A DNA stretch of 64,000 nucleotides from Ailurus styani (taxonomy: Eukaryota > Chordata > Mammalia > Carnivora > Ailuridae): positions 5,499,305 through 5,563,304 of the forward strand of contig LNAC01000031.1 in assembly GCA_002007465.1 (NCBI GenBank). The letters run 5' to 3'. Under the pieces are notes generated by a model that was not told the origin of the DNA, made no database searches, and saw only the letters and a list, made by a program, of their open reading frames with translations. This document shows, in pieces, positions 10,885-22,691 of the stretch (positions are counted from its first letter, which is position 1; the number at the start of each line of letters is the position of its first letter). Made by a program: the position numbers and the translations under genes.

Positions 10885-13545
10885 TTTACATTTCCACTAG
10901 AGATTCTGAGGTTTTGGTTTCTCCACATCTTCCCCAATACTTGTTATTGTCTGTCTTTTGATTGTAGCCATTCTAGTGAGTTGTGAAGTGGTATCTTTTG
11001 TGATCTCAGTTTGCATTTAGCTAATAACGGTGAGCATCATTTAACTTACTTGTTGGCCATTTGTATATCCTTGGAGAAATGTCTATTCAAATCCTTTGCC
11101 TTTTCTAAATTGAATCACCTGTCTTTTTATTGTTGAGCTGTAATAGTTCTTTATAGATTCTGGGATACTATTCCCTTATCAGAAATTTGATTGGTAAACG
11201 TTTTCTCCCATTCTGTAGATTATTGTTTCACTTTATTGATGGTGTCCTTTGAAGCACAGATTTTTAATTTTTATGAAATCCAATTTACCTGTTTTTTGTT
11301 GTTGTTGTTGCTGTTGATTGTGCTTTTGGTGTTTTATCTAAGAAACCATTGCCTAGGGGCACCTGGGTGGCTCAGTGGGTTAAGCCTCTACCTTCGGCTC
11401 AGGTCATGATTTCAGGGTCCGGGATTGAGCCCTGCATTGGGCTCTCTGCTCAGCAGGGAGCCTGCTTCCTCCTCTCTCTCTGCCTGCTTCTCTGCCTACT
11501 TGTGATCTCTCTCTCTGTCAAATAAATAAATAAAAATTAAAAAAAATGTTCTAAAAAAAAAAGTAACCATTGCCTAACCTAAGGTCAAGGAGAGTTTTAC
11601 CAATGATTTCTTTTAAAAATTTTCTGTTCTTCAGTGCTTATATTTAGGTGTTTGTTCAATTTTGAGTTAATTTTTGTATATCTTGTGATCAAGAAGTCTA
11701 GACAGTTCTCTTGCGTGTTGGTATTCAGTTGTCTCACCAACATTGCTTGAAAAGACTTACCTTTCCCTATTGAATTTTCTTGAAATTCTCATCCAAAATC
11801 AATTGTACATGCATGGGTTTATTACTGGACTATAAATTCTATTCCATTGATTATATGTCTGTCCTTAAGTCTTGATTATGAAGCTCTGTGATAAACTTGG
11901 AAAAAAGGAAAATGTGAGTTCTCTTTGTTCTTTTTCAAGATTGTTTTTGCTATTCTGGGTCCCGTGCATTTCTATATGGATTTTAAGACCAGTTTGTTAA
12001 TTTGTGCAAAATAAGCAGTTGAGATTTTGATAGGGATTGCATTCATTCTGTACATTAATTTGGGAGGTTTTGCCATTTTAATGTTACTATATATTTCAGT
12101 CCATAAGACATGAACTTTTCATTTATTTAGGTCTATGTCAGTTTTTGAAATGAGGTTTTGTACTATGAAATGAATGTCTAGCACCCTTTTGTTAAATTTT
12201 TACAAAGTATATTATTCTGCTTGATGCTGTTATAAATGAAATTGTTTTCCTAACTTTTTAAAATTCATTTCACTTTAGTGTTAGCATATAGAAATACAAT
12301 TAATTTTTATTAGTCTGATGTTTTATGAACTTTGTTGAATGTATTTAACTCCAACATTTTGGATTATTTTTTTTTAATAATTCCTTAGAGTTTTCTGCAT
12401 ACGAGATTATGTCATCTATAAGTGAAGATAATTTTACTTCCCTTCAAATCTGGGTGCCTTTTATTTACTTTTCTTGCCTAATTGCCTTGACTACAACTTC
12501 CAGTATAGTGTTGAATAAAAGAGTTAAAAATGGACCTTCTAGTCTTGTTCCTGATGTTAAGGGCAAAGCTTTCAGCCTTTTACCATTAAGTATGAGGTCA
12601 GCTGTGGGTTCTAGTCCTAGTTTGTTGATTGTTTTTCACCATGAAAGGGTATTGGATTTCAACATATTCTTCTCTGCATCTATTCAGAGCATCATGTAGT
12701 TTTTGTTCTTTACTCTATTAATAAAGTGTATTACATTGATTCACTTTCTTGCGTTGGTTCAACCTTACATTCCTGTGATGAATCCTACTTAGTCATGGTG
12801 TATAATTCTTTTCAAATGTTGCTGGATTCAGTTGGCTTTATTTTGTTGAGTATTTTTGCTTCCATACTCATAAGGACTATTGGTTTATAGTTTTCTTGTT
12901 TTTGTCTGGTTTTGGTATTAGGGTAATACTGGCCTGAGAGAGTGAGTTCTGTCCTCTATTTTTTTTGAAGAATTTGTGAAGGATTGGTGTTAATTCTTTA
13001 AATATTTGGTAGAATTCACCAATGAAGCCACCTGGCCCTGGGCTTCTCTTTGTGGTAAGGTTTCTGATTATTTTCATTCTGTTTGTTAGGTGTCCATGCA
13101 TAAATTTTTTTTAAATTTTTCTGTCATTTCAGTACTTGGTGTCTTTCTAGGAGTTTGTTTCATGTAGATTATATAATTTGATGATATACAGTTGTCGATA
13201 GTATCTTCTTATAATATCTTTATTTCTCTAATATCAGTAATGTTCCTGCTTTCATTCCTAATTTTAATAATTTGAGTCATCCCCTGTTTTGGGGGGGTTC
13301 AGTCTAACTAAAAGTTTGTCAACTTTGTTCACCTTTTCAAAGACTCAACTTTAGTTTCGTTGATTTTTCTCTGTGGTTTTTCTCTATTTACTTCAAATCT
13401 AATCTTTACGGTTTCCTTCTGCTTGCTTTGTGTTTAGCTTGTTGCTCTTTTTCTATTTTCTGAAGGTTGAGGGTTAGGGTATTGATTTTAGATCTTTTTT
13501 AATACAGGTTTTTACTTTGCAGTTTTATTTTCGTGTTATGTATCT
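10885..13545 (-). repeat. Antisense L1 ORF2 relic
   Basis: On the - strand, 12877-13101 encodes a reverse-transcriptase fragment with SPGPGGFIGEFYQ and ASITLIPKPDK, typical of L1 ORF2. The flanking AT-rich sequence follows the order of antisense ORF2 from C-terminal (left) towards more N-terminal parts (right). It is heavily decayed, with no long open frame, and carries a nested CAN-SINE at 11356-11564. Confidence 0.85.
11356..11564 (+). repeat. CAN-SINE nested in L1
   Basis: 12-bp target-site duplication 'aaccattgccta' at 11344-11355 and 11565-11576. Confidence 0.95.
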
Positions 13546-14045
13546 GTTTGGTTTTGTTAGGGTAATACTGCCATTGTAGAATGAGGAAGATTTCTCTCCT
13601 TTGTTTTCTGAAAGACTTTGTGAATTGTTGTTACTTCATTTTTTTTATTTCATGGAATCTACCATTGAAGTCTTTGGGACTTTTCTTTTCCTTGTGGAGA
13701 GATTTTGAATGACTAATTCACTGTCTTTACTTCTTGTAGGTCTATTCAGTGTTCATTTTACTTTTTTTTTTTAAAGATATTATTTATTTATTTGACAGAG
13801 AAAGAGAGATCACAAGTAGGCAGAGAAGCAGGCAGAGAGAGAGGAGGAAGCAGGCTCCCCACTGAGCAGGGAGTCCGATGTGGGCCTCAATCCCAGGACT
13901 CTGAGATCATGACCTGAGCTGATGGCAGAGGCTTTAACCCACTGAGCCACCCAGGCGCCCCACTTTACTTCTTAAGTCAGTTTTGGTTATTTGTGTCTTT
14001 CTAATGTGATTAAAAGATCAACAAAATTGCCACCTGTTACCAAGA
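13546..14045 (-). repeat. Second antisense L1 ORF2 fragment
   Basis: Starting near 13556, 'gttagggtaatactgcc' and the bases after it repeat the same reverse-transcriptase region already seen at 12915-13075, in diverged form. Two separate L1 insertions are therefore juxtaposed. A CAN-SINE interrupts at 13762-13961. Confidence 0.6.
13762..13961 (-). repeat. CAN-SINE nested in L1
   Basis: Antisense copy ending 'gccacccaggcgccc'. Imperfect duplication 'ttttactttt' / 'ctttacttctt' at the edges. Confidence 0.9.
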
Positions 14046-14071
14046 CTTATCAAGAATTAAAAAAAAAACCA

Positions 14072-14172
14072 GGGGCACCTGGGTAGCTCAGTTAAGGGTC
14101 TGACTCTTAATCTCAGCTCAGGTCATGACCTCAGGGTTGTGAGGTCGTCAAGCCCCACACAGGCTCCATCTT
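14072..14172 (+). repeat. Truncated CAN-SINE
   Basis: Head 'ggggcacctgggtagctcag' and middle 'aggtcatgacctcagggttg' are present. The 3' half is missing. Confidence 0.8.
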
Positions 14173-14237
14173 TTCTATTGCTTTTCTCTTTCTGTTAATA
14201 TCTGCTATACTCTTCTGTGTTGCCTTTCTACCCTGCC

Positions 14238-15605
14238 TTTTTTTTTTTTTTTTTTTTGGGGGGGGGGGGGGGGCGTGGTGTTTGAACTTGAGTAAGACAT
14301 TTATAAAAACCTAGACAGGGACAGTGTCCTGCCCAGCCCAAGTGCCATTAGGCACAACACAAGAGACTAAAAACTCAACAGGTGGAATGCCGGAAACTCA
14401 GGGACTCAGGGTTTGGGAGTGTGAGCACCCCACATTTGGCTCAGGGATTTGGGGAGTAGAGTAAACAAAAATACTTGGAAAAGAATTGGGGAAGAAAACC
14501 AGCAATTGCCTTCTGCAGGGATAGGGACAGGAGAGATAGGGCCAGGGTCAGGAGCCTTCCACATTACTAACCTAACTTGGGAAACTGCAAGGGACCATCT
14601 TCAACTGGCCTTAAGAGGAAGACTAGATGAATCATGGGAGAATCCATAGGAGGGAAAAGAAGAGGGAACATGGCTGGGAGGGGGCAACAACCCCTTCCTT
14701 TCTGGGGACTGGAAAGCAGCCAGGGCACGATGTCCAGGTAGTGATCTCACAAGGAAAGCAGTCTTTGCAGCTTAGAGATCACCCACTTGCCCTCACCCAG
14801 CTACTCTTTCTGCTCCCTGGCAGGTGTAGGGCCACTCTTCTGCCTGGAGGGAGTGGACGGCTCTGTAGCCTGGGGCCCTGCCTCTTCTGGGTTCCCTCCC
14901 TTGGAGGCAGCACTAGCCTCTACCCCCTTGGCTTGGGGCTCTTGGCTGTCAGCGGGGACAACAGCCCTCCCTTCTAGGTTGTGACTTCCTCGTTGTGGCT
15001 TCTTGGCTTGCAGGCATCAATCTCCCCCTGCTCTTGCTCTTCCTCTGTGGGTGAGCAAGCAGACGAATCTCCCCCCACAAACCCCCGCCTTCAGATTTCT
15101 CCTGAAGGACAGACCACTCAATTTGAAAGGCTTCTTGAAAGAGAATTTCTTCTTTTGGGGGTCTTCTTGGCGGGGTCATCCCCCTTGACTTCAGCACACT
15201 GGCTTGGGGTTGCTGGCTTGATGGCATCACCAGTGATCCTGGCTGCCTCCTCTGTTCTGTTCACAGGGGGCGATTACCCTTCACCCTTGGGGTGTAAGTC
15301 TCCATTGCTTTTCACCTGGCCATTCTCCTGTCCTTTGGCCTTAGCTGGGGAATGCTTGACGCCTCCTTGGTGGTCACGTCACCCCAGGGAGCTGTGGAGC
15401 TCTGGCTGCCCATGATGGGGGGTCCGCTGGGGTGCCCGGGACCACCCTGGGCTCACCGCACCACAGGTGATAGTTCTGCTAGGTGGGCCTGGCCGGCGGA
15501 GAGGTGGGGCTCGCGCCAGAGGGGAAGGGGAATGGGGGAGGGGGGAAATGAGCTGCACCCCCTCTCGGCACCAGCGCCAACCCACTAGCTGCGCCTGCCA
15601 CCAAT
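14238..15605 (-). pseudogene. MARCKSL1: Processed pseudogene of MARCKSL1 (MARCKS-like protein 1)
   Basis: The retrocopy reads right to left. The relic start at 15413 opens MGSQSS, the family's myristoylated N-terminus. Further on are the relics of AKANGQENG and KSNGD, and at about 15101-15154 the basic effector segment KKKFSFKKPFKLSGLSF, which in the parent binds calmodulin, actin and acidic lipids and is phosphorylated by PKC. The C-terminal relic ends at a TAG complementary to 14801-14803. The coding relic is about 613 bp, against 588 in the parent as I recall it. It is dead: a small frameshift lies near codon 19, TAA (complement of 15274-15276) replaces a glutamate codon in the GEGES region, and more shifts follow the effector segment. 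There are no introns. A 20-base T run at 14238-14257 is the poly(A) tail seen from the other strand, directly next to a 16-base G run (14258-14273). It is embedded in antisense L1 sequence that resumes at about 15610. Confidence 0.9.
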
Positions 15606-15609
15606 CTGC

Positions 15610-16190
15610 TCTGCCTCATAATGCCCTACACATTGCTTTCTGTGTATCCCATAATACATGACATCTTGTGTTTTGACTATCATTCAGTAAAAATTTTTTT
15701 GAATCCCTTGTGATTTCTTTTTTGACTTATTTAAAGTGTATTCTTTAATTTCCAGATATTGAGGATTTTCCAGATTTCTTTTGTTTATTGATTTCCAATT
15801 CTGTTCAATTCATAGAATATACTTTTATGATCTTAAGATTTGTTGAGACTTGTTTTATGACCAGGCATATGGTGTATTTTAGAAAAGTTTTTGGCATTTG
15901 AAAGAAAATGTGTATTGTTCCATCATTGAATGACTATATGAGAGTTATGTTGAGTAGGTGAACGATATTTTCTAATACTCTTGCTGATTTTCTGTTCTAT
16001 CAGTTTTTGATAGGAGACTATTCACATATCCAACTCTACTTGCCAAATGGTTTATTTTTTCAGTTCTGTCATTTTTTGCTTCACTGATTTCGATGCTTTG
16101 TTTTAGGTGCATACACATTTATAAGCATTATTTTTTCTGATGTACTGACTCTTTGATCATTTTGAAATACCCCATTTTTCTCAAATACTG
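15610..16190 (-). repeat. Antisense L1 fragment, right side of the MARCKSL1 retrocopy
   Basis: 'cattgctttctgtgtatccc' through 'aatcccttgtgatttctttt' follows the antisense ORF2 order. The L1 tract continues at 16306-16510 and 16860-16970 between nested SINEs. Confidence 0.7.
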
Positions 16191-16305
16191 TTTTTTAAAA
16201 ATTTATATATTCTTCTTAAGTAGGCTCTAGATCCAACATGGGTGTCAAATTCATGACCCTGAAATTAAGAGTTTCATGTTCTACCAACTGAGCCATCCAG
16301 GTGCT
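16191..16305 (-). repeat. Old CAN-SINE
   Basis: 'taccaactgagccatccagg' is the inverted head of an old, short subfamily. Confidence 0.7.
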
Positions 16306-16510
16306 TAATATCCCTGAAATATTATTTTTTAAAGCCTATTTTGTTTAATATAAGCGCAGAAACTCCAGGTATATTATGGTTACTATTTGCATGGCATATC
16401 TCTTTTGGTTCTTTTACTTTGAATCTATTTTTTGTCTTTGAATGTAAGATATATTTTTTTAGATGATGCATGGTAGGATCTTGTTTTTTTATCTATTTTG
16501 ATAATTTCTT
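16306..16510 (-). repeat. Antisense L1 continuation
   Basis: 'ttttgtttaatataagc' to 'ttatctattttgataatttc' continues the previous L1 relic. Confidence 0.55.
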
Positions 16511-16519
16511 TTTTATTTT

Positions 16520-16737
16520 AATTTTTAAGTTATTTATTTATTTGAGAAAGAGCATGAGAGAGAGTGAGAGAGAGAGAGAGAGGGAGCAGGAGTGCACACG
16601 TGGGGGTGAGAGGTAGAGGGAGAAGCGGAGACTTGGTGCTGAGACGAGAGCCGGATGCAGGCCTTGATCCTAGGACACTGGGATCATGACCTGAGCTGAA
16701 GGCAGACACTTAACTGACTGATTCACCTAGGCACCCT
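16520..16737 (-). repeat. CAN-SINE
   Basis: GA-rich tail followed by 'gggatcatgacctgagctga' and a mutated head 'cacctaggcaccc'. Confidence 0.85.
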
Positions 16738-16751
16738 AATTTTTATCTTTT

Positions 16752-16857
16752 TTAAAAGATTTTTATTTTTTAGTAATGTCTGTATCCATCACGGGACTGA
16801 AACTCACAACCCTGAGATCAAGAATCACAGGCTCTACCGACTGAACCAGCCATGCGG
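16752..16857 (-). repeat. Old CAN-SINE
   Basis: 'aaactcacaaccctgagatc' and 'ctctaccgactgaaccagcc' mark a diverged short element. Confidence 0.7.
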
Positions 16858-16970
16858 TTGATTGAGGTGTTTAGACCATTCATATTTAATGTACTTATTA
16901 GTGTGGTTGGGTGTACATTTTTCCATTTTGCTATATTTTTAATATTCCTGTCTTTTTTCTTTGAGGCTTA

Positions 16971-17182
16971 TTTTTTAAAGATAAATTTATTTTAGAGTGA
17001 GGGGGAGAGGGCGAGTGTGTGAGTGCTGGGGGGAGAGGCAGGAGGAAAGGGAGAAAGAATCCTAAGCAGACTCCGTGCTTAGAGCAGAGCTGGATCCAGG
17101 GCTCAATTCCGGGATCCCGAGATCATGACCTGAGCTGAATCCAAGAGTTGGGTGCTCAATGAACTAATCCACCCAGGAACCC
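16971..17182 (-). repeat. CAN-SINE
   Basis: GA/GT-rich tail, 'gagatcatgacctgagctga', head 'aatccacccaggaaccct'. Confidence 0.85.
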
Positions 17183-17690
17183 TGTAGCTCGTTTTACTTT
17201 ATTTTTAATTGGACTATAATTGATACACAGTGCTAGTGTCAGGTGTACAACAGTGATTTGACAAGTCGATACATTGTGTTTTGCTCCCCGCAAGTGTAGT
17301 TACCATCTGTTACCATGCAGTGCTGTTACAGTACCATTGACTATATATCTTATGCTGTATCTTTTATTCCCCTGACTTACCCATGTCTGGAAACCTGTAT
17401 CTCCCACTCCCCTTCACCCATTTTGCCCATCCCTCCACCCCCTTCCCTCTGGCAGCCATCATTTTGTTCTCTATATTTATAGGTCTAATTGTGTATTCAT
17501 CTTTTATTGTTTATTCATTCATTCGGTTTTTTTTTTAGATTGCACATATAATTGAAATCATATGACATTTGTCTTTCTCTGTCTGACTTACTTCACTTAT
17601 CATAATAGGTCCATTGATGTCACAAACAGCAAGGTCTCATCTTTTTTATGACTAAGTGATATTCCACTGTGTGGGTGTGTATGAGTATAT

Positions 17691-17715
17691 GTGTGTGTAT
17701 GTATATATATATATA
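17691..17715 (+). repeat. TG/TA microsatellite
   Basis: 'tgtgtgtatg' followed by (TA)n inside the L1 relic. Confidence 0.8.
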
Positions 17716-18493
17716 CACCACATCTTCTTTATCCATTCATCTGTCAATGGACACTTGGCCTGCTTCCATATCTTGGCTATTGTAAATAATGATGCAGTAA
17801 ACATAGGAGTGCATGTATCTTTTCAAATTAGTGTTACCATTTTCTTTGGATAGATACCTAGGAGTGGAGTTATTGGATCATGTTTTATTTCTATTTTAAG
17901 TTTTTCGAGGAACCTCCGTACTGTTTCCCACAGTGGCTGTATCAATTTACATTCCCACCAACAATGTACAAGATTCCTTTTTCTCCATATTTTTGCCAGT
18001 CCTTCTTATTTTTTGTCTTTTTTATTTTAGCCATTCTGACAGGTATATACGGTGATACCTTATTATGATTTTGTGGTTTTTGATTTGCATGTCACTGATG
18101 ATGAGTAATGTTGAGCACCTTTTCATGTGTTAGCCATCTGTATGTCTTCGGAAAAATATCTTTTCAGAACTTCTGCCCATTTTAATTGAATTATTTGGCT
18201 TTTTTGGTGCTGAGTTATATGAATTCTTTACATATTTTGGATATTAACCCTTTATCAGATATATCATTTGCAAGTATCTTCTCTCATCCAGTAGGTTGCC
18301 TTTTTGTTTTGTTGATGTTTTCTTTCACTGTGCAAAAGCTTTTTATTTTGATGTAGTCCCAATAGTTTAATTTTGCTTTGTTTCCCTTGTCTTAGGAGAC
18401 ACAGCCAGAAAAGTGTTGCTATAGCCAGTGTCAAAGAAATCATTGCCTAAGGTTTTTTTAGAAGTTTTATGGTTTCAAGTCTAACAGGTCTTT

Positions 18494-18692
18494 TTTTTTT
18501 CTTTTAAAGATTTTATTTATTTGTCAGAGAGAGAGAAAGAGAGAGAAGTAGGCAGAGTGGCAGGCAGAGGCAGAGGGAGAAGCAGGCTCCCCACTGAGCA
18601 AGGAGCCCGAAGCAGGACTCCATCCCAGGACCCTGGGATCATGACCTGAGCCAAAGGCAGCTGCTTAACCAACTGAGCCACCCAGGCGTCCC
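18494..18692 (-). repeat. CAN-SINE nested in L1
   Basis: Flanking duplication 'aagtctaacaggtcttt' at 18477-18493 and the same with one mismatch at 18694-18710. Confidence 0.95.
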
Positions 18693-19440
18693 TTAAGTCT
18701 GACAGGTCTTTAATCCATTTGGAGTTTATTTTTGTGTGTGGTGTTAGAGAGTGGTCCAGTTTCATTCTTTTGCATGTTGCTGTCCAGTTTTCCCAGCACC
18801 ATTTATTGAAGAGACTGTCTTTTCTCCATTGTATATTCTTGCCTCCTTTGCCATCGATTAATTGGCCATATAATTGTGGATATATTTCTGCGCTCTCTAT
18901 TCTGTTCTATTGATCTATGTGTCTATTTTTGTGCTAGTACCATCCTGTTTTGATTATGGCTTTGTAGTATATCTTGAAATCCGGAATTGTGCTATTTCCA
19001 GTTTTGTTCTTTCTCAAGATTGCTTTGGCTACTCGGAGTCTTTTGTGGTTCCATACAAATTTTAGTATTTGTTCTAGTTCTGTGAAAAATGCTATTAGTA
19101 TTTTGATAGAGCTTGCATTAAATCTATAGATTGTTTTGAGAAGTATGGACATTTTAACATTATTAATTTTTCCAATCCATGAGCATGTGATACCTTTTCC
19201 TTTAGTTTCTTTCTTCATGTTTTATAATTTTTAGAGTACAGGCCTTTTACCTCCTTGGTTAAGTTTATTCCTAGATTTTGATTTGTTTGGGGTTTTTTTT
19301 GTTTTGTTTTTGGATTTTTGGTGAAGTTATAAATGGAATGTAAATGTAATAGGTATGTTTATCTTAAATTTTCTTTCTGCTACTTCGTTATTAGTGTATA
19401 CAAATGCAGCTGATTTCTGGGTATTAATTTTGTAAGCTGC

Positions 19441-19649
19441 AGGGCGCCTGGGTGGCTCAGTGGGTTAATGCCTCTGCTTTCGGCTCAGGTCATGATCTCA
19501 GGGTCCTGGGATCGAAGCCCGCATCGGGCTCCCTGCTCAGTGGGGAGCCTGCTTCCCCCTCTCTCTCTCTGCCTGCCTCTCTGCCTCCTTGTGATCTCTC
19601 TCCCTCTGTGAAATAAATAAATAAAATCTTTAAAAAAAAAAAAAAAAAA
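19441..19649 (+). repeat. CAN-SINE nested in L1
   Basis: Target-site duplication 'ttttgtaagctgc' directly before and after. Long A tail (19630-19650), so a young copy. Confidence 0.95.
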
Positions 19650-20052
19650 ATTTTGTAAGCTGCTGAACTTGCTGAATTCATTTATTCTAATAGTTTTTTG
19701 GAAGTGACTTCTGTCTTTTTAATTTCGTTCTTTTACCTTGGGTGCCTTCTTTTGTATTAAATAAATTATATGCACATTGTTATTTTTAGTGTAATTTTAC
19801 ATTTTAATTAATTTCTATATGTTTGCTCTATACAATATAATCTACATCTTAATTTATCACAACCAACTTAATACCATCCAGTTCATACCAACCTAATTTT
19901 GATAAAAACTTTATTCTAATATAGTTCTATTCCTCAACTTTTCTGCTCTTATTGTCATATGTGTTAACATATTACATGTTATAAACTGAACAATATATTG
20001 TTTTAATGCAATCAATGAAAACAAATACAATATTTTTAAATTTGTGGGGGTT

Positions 20053-20140
20053 TTTTGGAAGCACTATATCCAGCATGGGCTTGAACTCACCCTGAGACCA
20101 AGAGTCACATGCTCTACCAACTGAGCCTCCCAGGAGGTCT
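20053..20140 (-). repeat. Old CAN-SINE
   Basis: 'cttgaactcaccctgagacc' and 'ctctaccaactgagcctccc' mark a short diverged copy. Confidence 0.75.
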
Positions 20141-20538
20141 TTTATATTAACCCACACATTTACCATTTTTTAGACCTCTCCATTTCCTATTCTGCACTTA
20201 AATTAACATGTGGTTTCATTTTCTTTAAGCTGAAAAATTTCCTTTAGTATTTAATACAGGTCTGCTAGCAACAAAGTCTTAGTCTTTATCTCATCTTCAG
20301 TTTTAAAAGTGATGGCTTTATTTCATCTTCAATTAAAAGATAGTTATTCTTGGTATAGAATATATAGTGGGCAGTTTTTTTTCTGACCCTTTGAATTTCT
20401 TAGTGACTGACTTCTGGCCTCCATTCCTTTATTGATACTTTCTTATATGTGATGAGTTAGTTTTTTGCTTCTAAGATTTTCTGTTTGTCTTTTTAATTCA
20501 GTAGTTTGATTATGCTATGTTTAGATCTTGATCTCTTT

Positions 20539-20735
20539 TTTTTTAAATTTTATTTATTTATTTGACACAGAGATAGAGATCACAAGTAGGCAGAGAGGCA
20601 GGCAGAGAGAGAGGGGTGGGGGAAGCAGGCTTTCTGCCGAGCAGAGAGCCGGATGCGGGCCTCGATCCCAGGACCCTGAGATCATGACCTGAGCTGAAGG
20701 CATAGGCATTAACCCACTGAGCCACCCAGGCACCC
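20539..20735 (-). repeat. CAN-SINE nested in L1
   Basis: 16-bp duplication 'agatcttgatctcttt' at 20523-20538 and 20736-20751. Confidence 0.95.
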
Positions 20736-20892
20736 AGATCTTGATCTCTTTACAATTGTCCTACTTTGTGTCTATCGAATTTCTTTGATAAGTAGATTAA
20801 TATTTTGCTTCAAATTGGTAGGTTTTTGTCATTTATTTCTTCATGTATTTTTTTCTATCCCTCTGTCTTCACTCCTGGGATACTCATTACAT

Positions 20893-21075
20893 TTATTTTT
20901 TTATTTATTTGAGAGAGACAGACAGAGGTAGTGACAGAGATCAGGACCAGGGAGGAGAGGGAGAAGCAGGCTCTCCGCTCAGTGGGGAGCCCGATGCGGG
21001 GCCCCATCCCAGGACCCTGGGATCATGACCTGAACCAAAGGAAGACACTTAACCAGCTGAGCCACCCAGGAGCCC
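20893..21075 (-). repeat. CAN-SINE nested in L1
   Basis: 10-bp duplication 'ctcattacat' at 20883-20892 and 21076-21085. Confidence 0.95.
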
Positions 21076-21268
21076 CTCATTACATGTTTCATTATATGGT
21101 TTTGATTGTCCCAAATATCTCTGAGTCTTTGTTCATTTAAAAAAAACATTTTCTTAAAATCTTTTCTTTGGATTGCGTAATTTCTATTCATCTATCTTAG
21201 ATTCACTGATTCTTTTATCAGGTTATCTTGAATCCTCTATCAATTCTCTAAGTCAGTTTTCTTTTCTT

Positions 21269-21471
21269 TTTTTTTTTAAAGATTTATTGATTTTCGAAAG
21301 AGAGAGAGAGAGAGAGAGAGAGTGGGGGGAGGGACGGTGGAAGAGGGAGAGAGAGACAGTCTCAAGCAGACTCCCCACCGAGCTTGGAGCTTAATCCCAC
21401 GACCCTGAGATCATGATTGGAGTAGAAATCAAGAGTTGGTCACTTAACTGACTGAGCCACCCAAAGTCCCC
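21269..21471 (-). repeat. CAN-SINE with (GA)n expansion
   Basis: Antisense copy with a long GA run at 21299-21323; mutated head 'gccacccaaagtccccc'. Confidence 0.85.
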
Positions 21472-21617
21472 CATCATTAGTGAATTTTCTGATTGTGCTT
21501 TTCAACTTCAAAATTTCCATTTGATTTTTTAAAAATTTGTTTCCTTGTTGAGAACCTCTATTTTTTATTTATTATTGTCTTACTTTCCTTTCATTCTTTA
21601 AATAAGGTCACCTTTGG

Positions 21618-21869
21618 GGGCGCCTGGGTGGTGCAGTCGGTTAAGCGTTAATATTCAGCTCAGGGCATGATCCCAGGGTCCTGGGATCAAGCCCCATGTC
21701 AGGCTCTGTGCTCAGCAGGGAGTCTACTTCTCCCTCTTACTCTGCCCTCTGCTCCCCCAACCCAGCTCATGCTCTCTCTCTGTGTCTCTATCTCTCTGTC
21801 TCTCTCTTTCTTACACACTCTCACACACTCTCTCTCTCAAATAAAGAAATAAAATCTTAAAAATAAGTA
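21618..21869 (+). repeat. CAN-SINE nested in L1
   Basis: 17-bp duplication 'aataaggtcacctttgg' at 21601-21617 and 21870-21886. Long CT-rich tail. Confidence 0.95.
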
Positions 21870-22691
21870 AATAAGGTCACCTTTGGCTCTTCGAACATAT
21901 TGGTAATAACTGCTTTGAAGTCCTTGTTTAAATATAACATTTAGGGACACTCAAATGGTTTCCCTTATTTGCATGTTTCATAATTTCTTGTTGAAAACTG
22001 GATATTTTAGATCAGCTATTGTAGCAACTCTGAATTCTGATTTTTTTCCTCCCTTAAGGTTGTTGTTGCTTTGTTCATTTGTTTGTTTCTTGGTTTAGTA
22101 ATTTACCTAAACTAAGTACAGTGACATCTGTCTCCCTTGTGATGTGTGACACTGATAAAATCGTTTTTTGTTTTGTTTTGTTTTGGTTTTTGAGTTTTAA
22201 TATTTTTGTTTGAGTTTTGCATTTGGCTTTCTAGGATTTGCTCCTGTGTCTGTGTATCTTAAATTATAAGCTGATTGTTGGACACTGCTTGTGTTTAAAC
22301 ACATAGAATCTGTAAGTCTTCTGTCACCTATTTGTGCATCTCTATAGTGGTAGAGGAATGCATTTAAAGTTTACACAGTTTTCTTGTGTGTTCTGGCTTT
22401 CACTCTCTGTTGGGCTCTTTCACATTTGCTCTGTGTGTGTGATTATTTGGCCTCAGGAATATGTGTGACTAGCTTTGTTTCTCTCTGGTCTCCCTTGTAC
22501 ATTCTCTCAACCTTAGCCAAGAAATATCTGCCCCAATTATGACCATGACCTTGGACTAATGGAGCTGTTTACTCTCCCTGCCTGCCAATTTCTAAGATCA
22601 TCACTTCCACTAAAACATTGTTGGACATGGGCATAACCTGCCACTAAAGTTCAGGTTACCCCATCTATGACTACAACAAAGATGTTTCCAG

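Larger units (their letters stand above)
17195..19440 (-). repeat. Antisense L1, 3'UTR and ORF2 C-terminal part
   Basis: 'gtcaggtgtacaacagtgat' and the following C-rich stretch are an L1 3'UTR on the - strand. From about 17580, 'ccgtactgtttcccacagtg', 'gttttcccagcaccatttat' and 'ttttgattatggctttgtag' follow the antisense ORF2 order. The - strand at 18934-19218 retains ORF2-like residues ([20 protein letters not shown]). It continues after the SINE at 19650-19760. Confidence 0.85.
20160..22679 (-). repeat. Antisense L1 relic with nested SINEs
   Basis: 'acaggtctgctagcaac', 'gacttctggcctcc', 'gattatgctatgtttagatc', 'ttcttgttgaaaactgg' and 'gctattgtagcaactctgaa' occur in the order I recall for antisense L1. 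Five CAN-SINEs interrupt it. The exact L1 subfamily and the point at which it ends are uncertain. Confidence 0.6.

Noticed and set aside
12877..13101. Reverse-transcriptase-like peptide on the - strand, possible retron or other RT system
   Set aside because: The peptide matches L1 ORF2 and is embedded in a decayed antisense L1. It is not a separate system.
14627..15588. Several + and - frames that look like small proteins
   Set aside because: They are out-of-frame or opposite-strand readings of the MARCKSL1 processed pseudogene.
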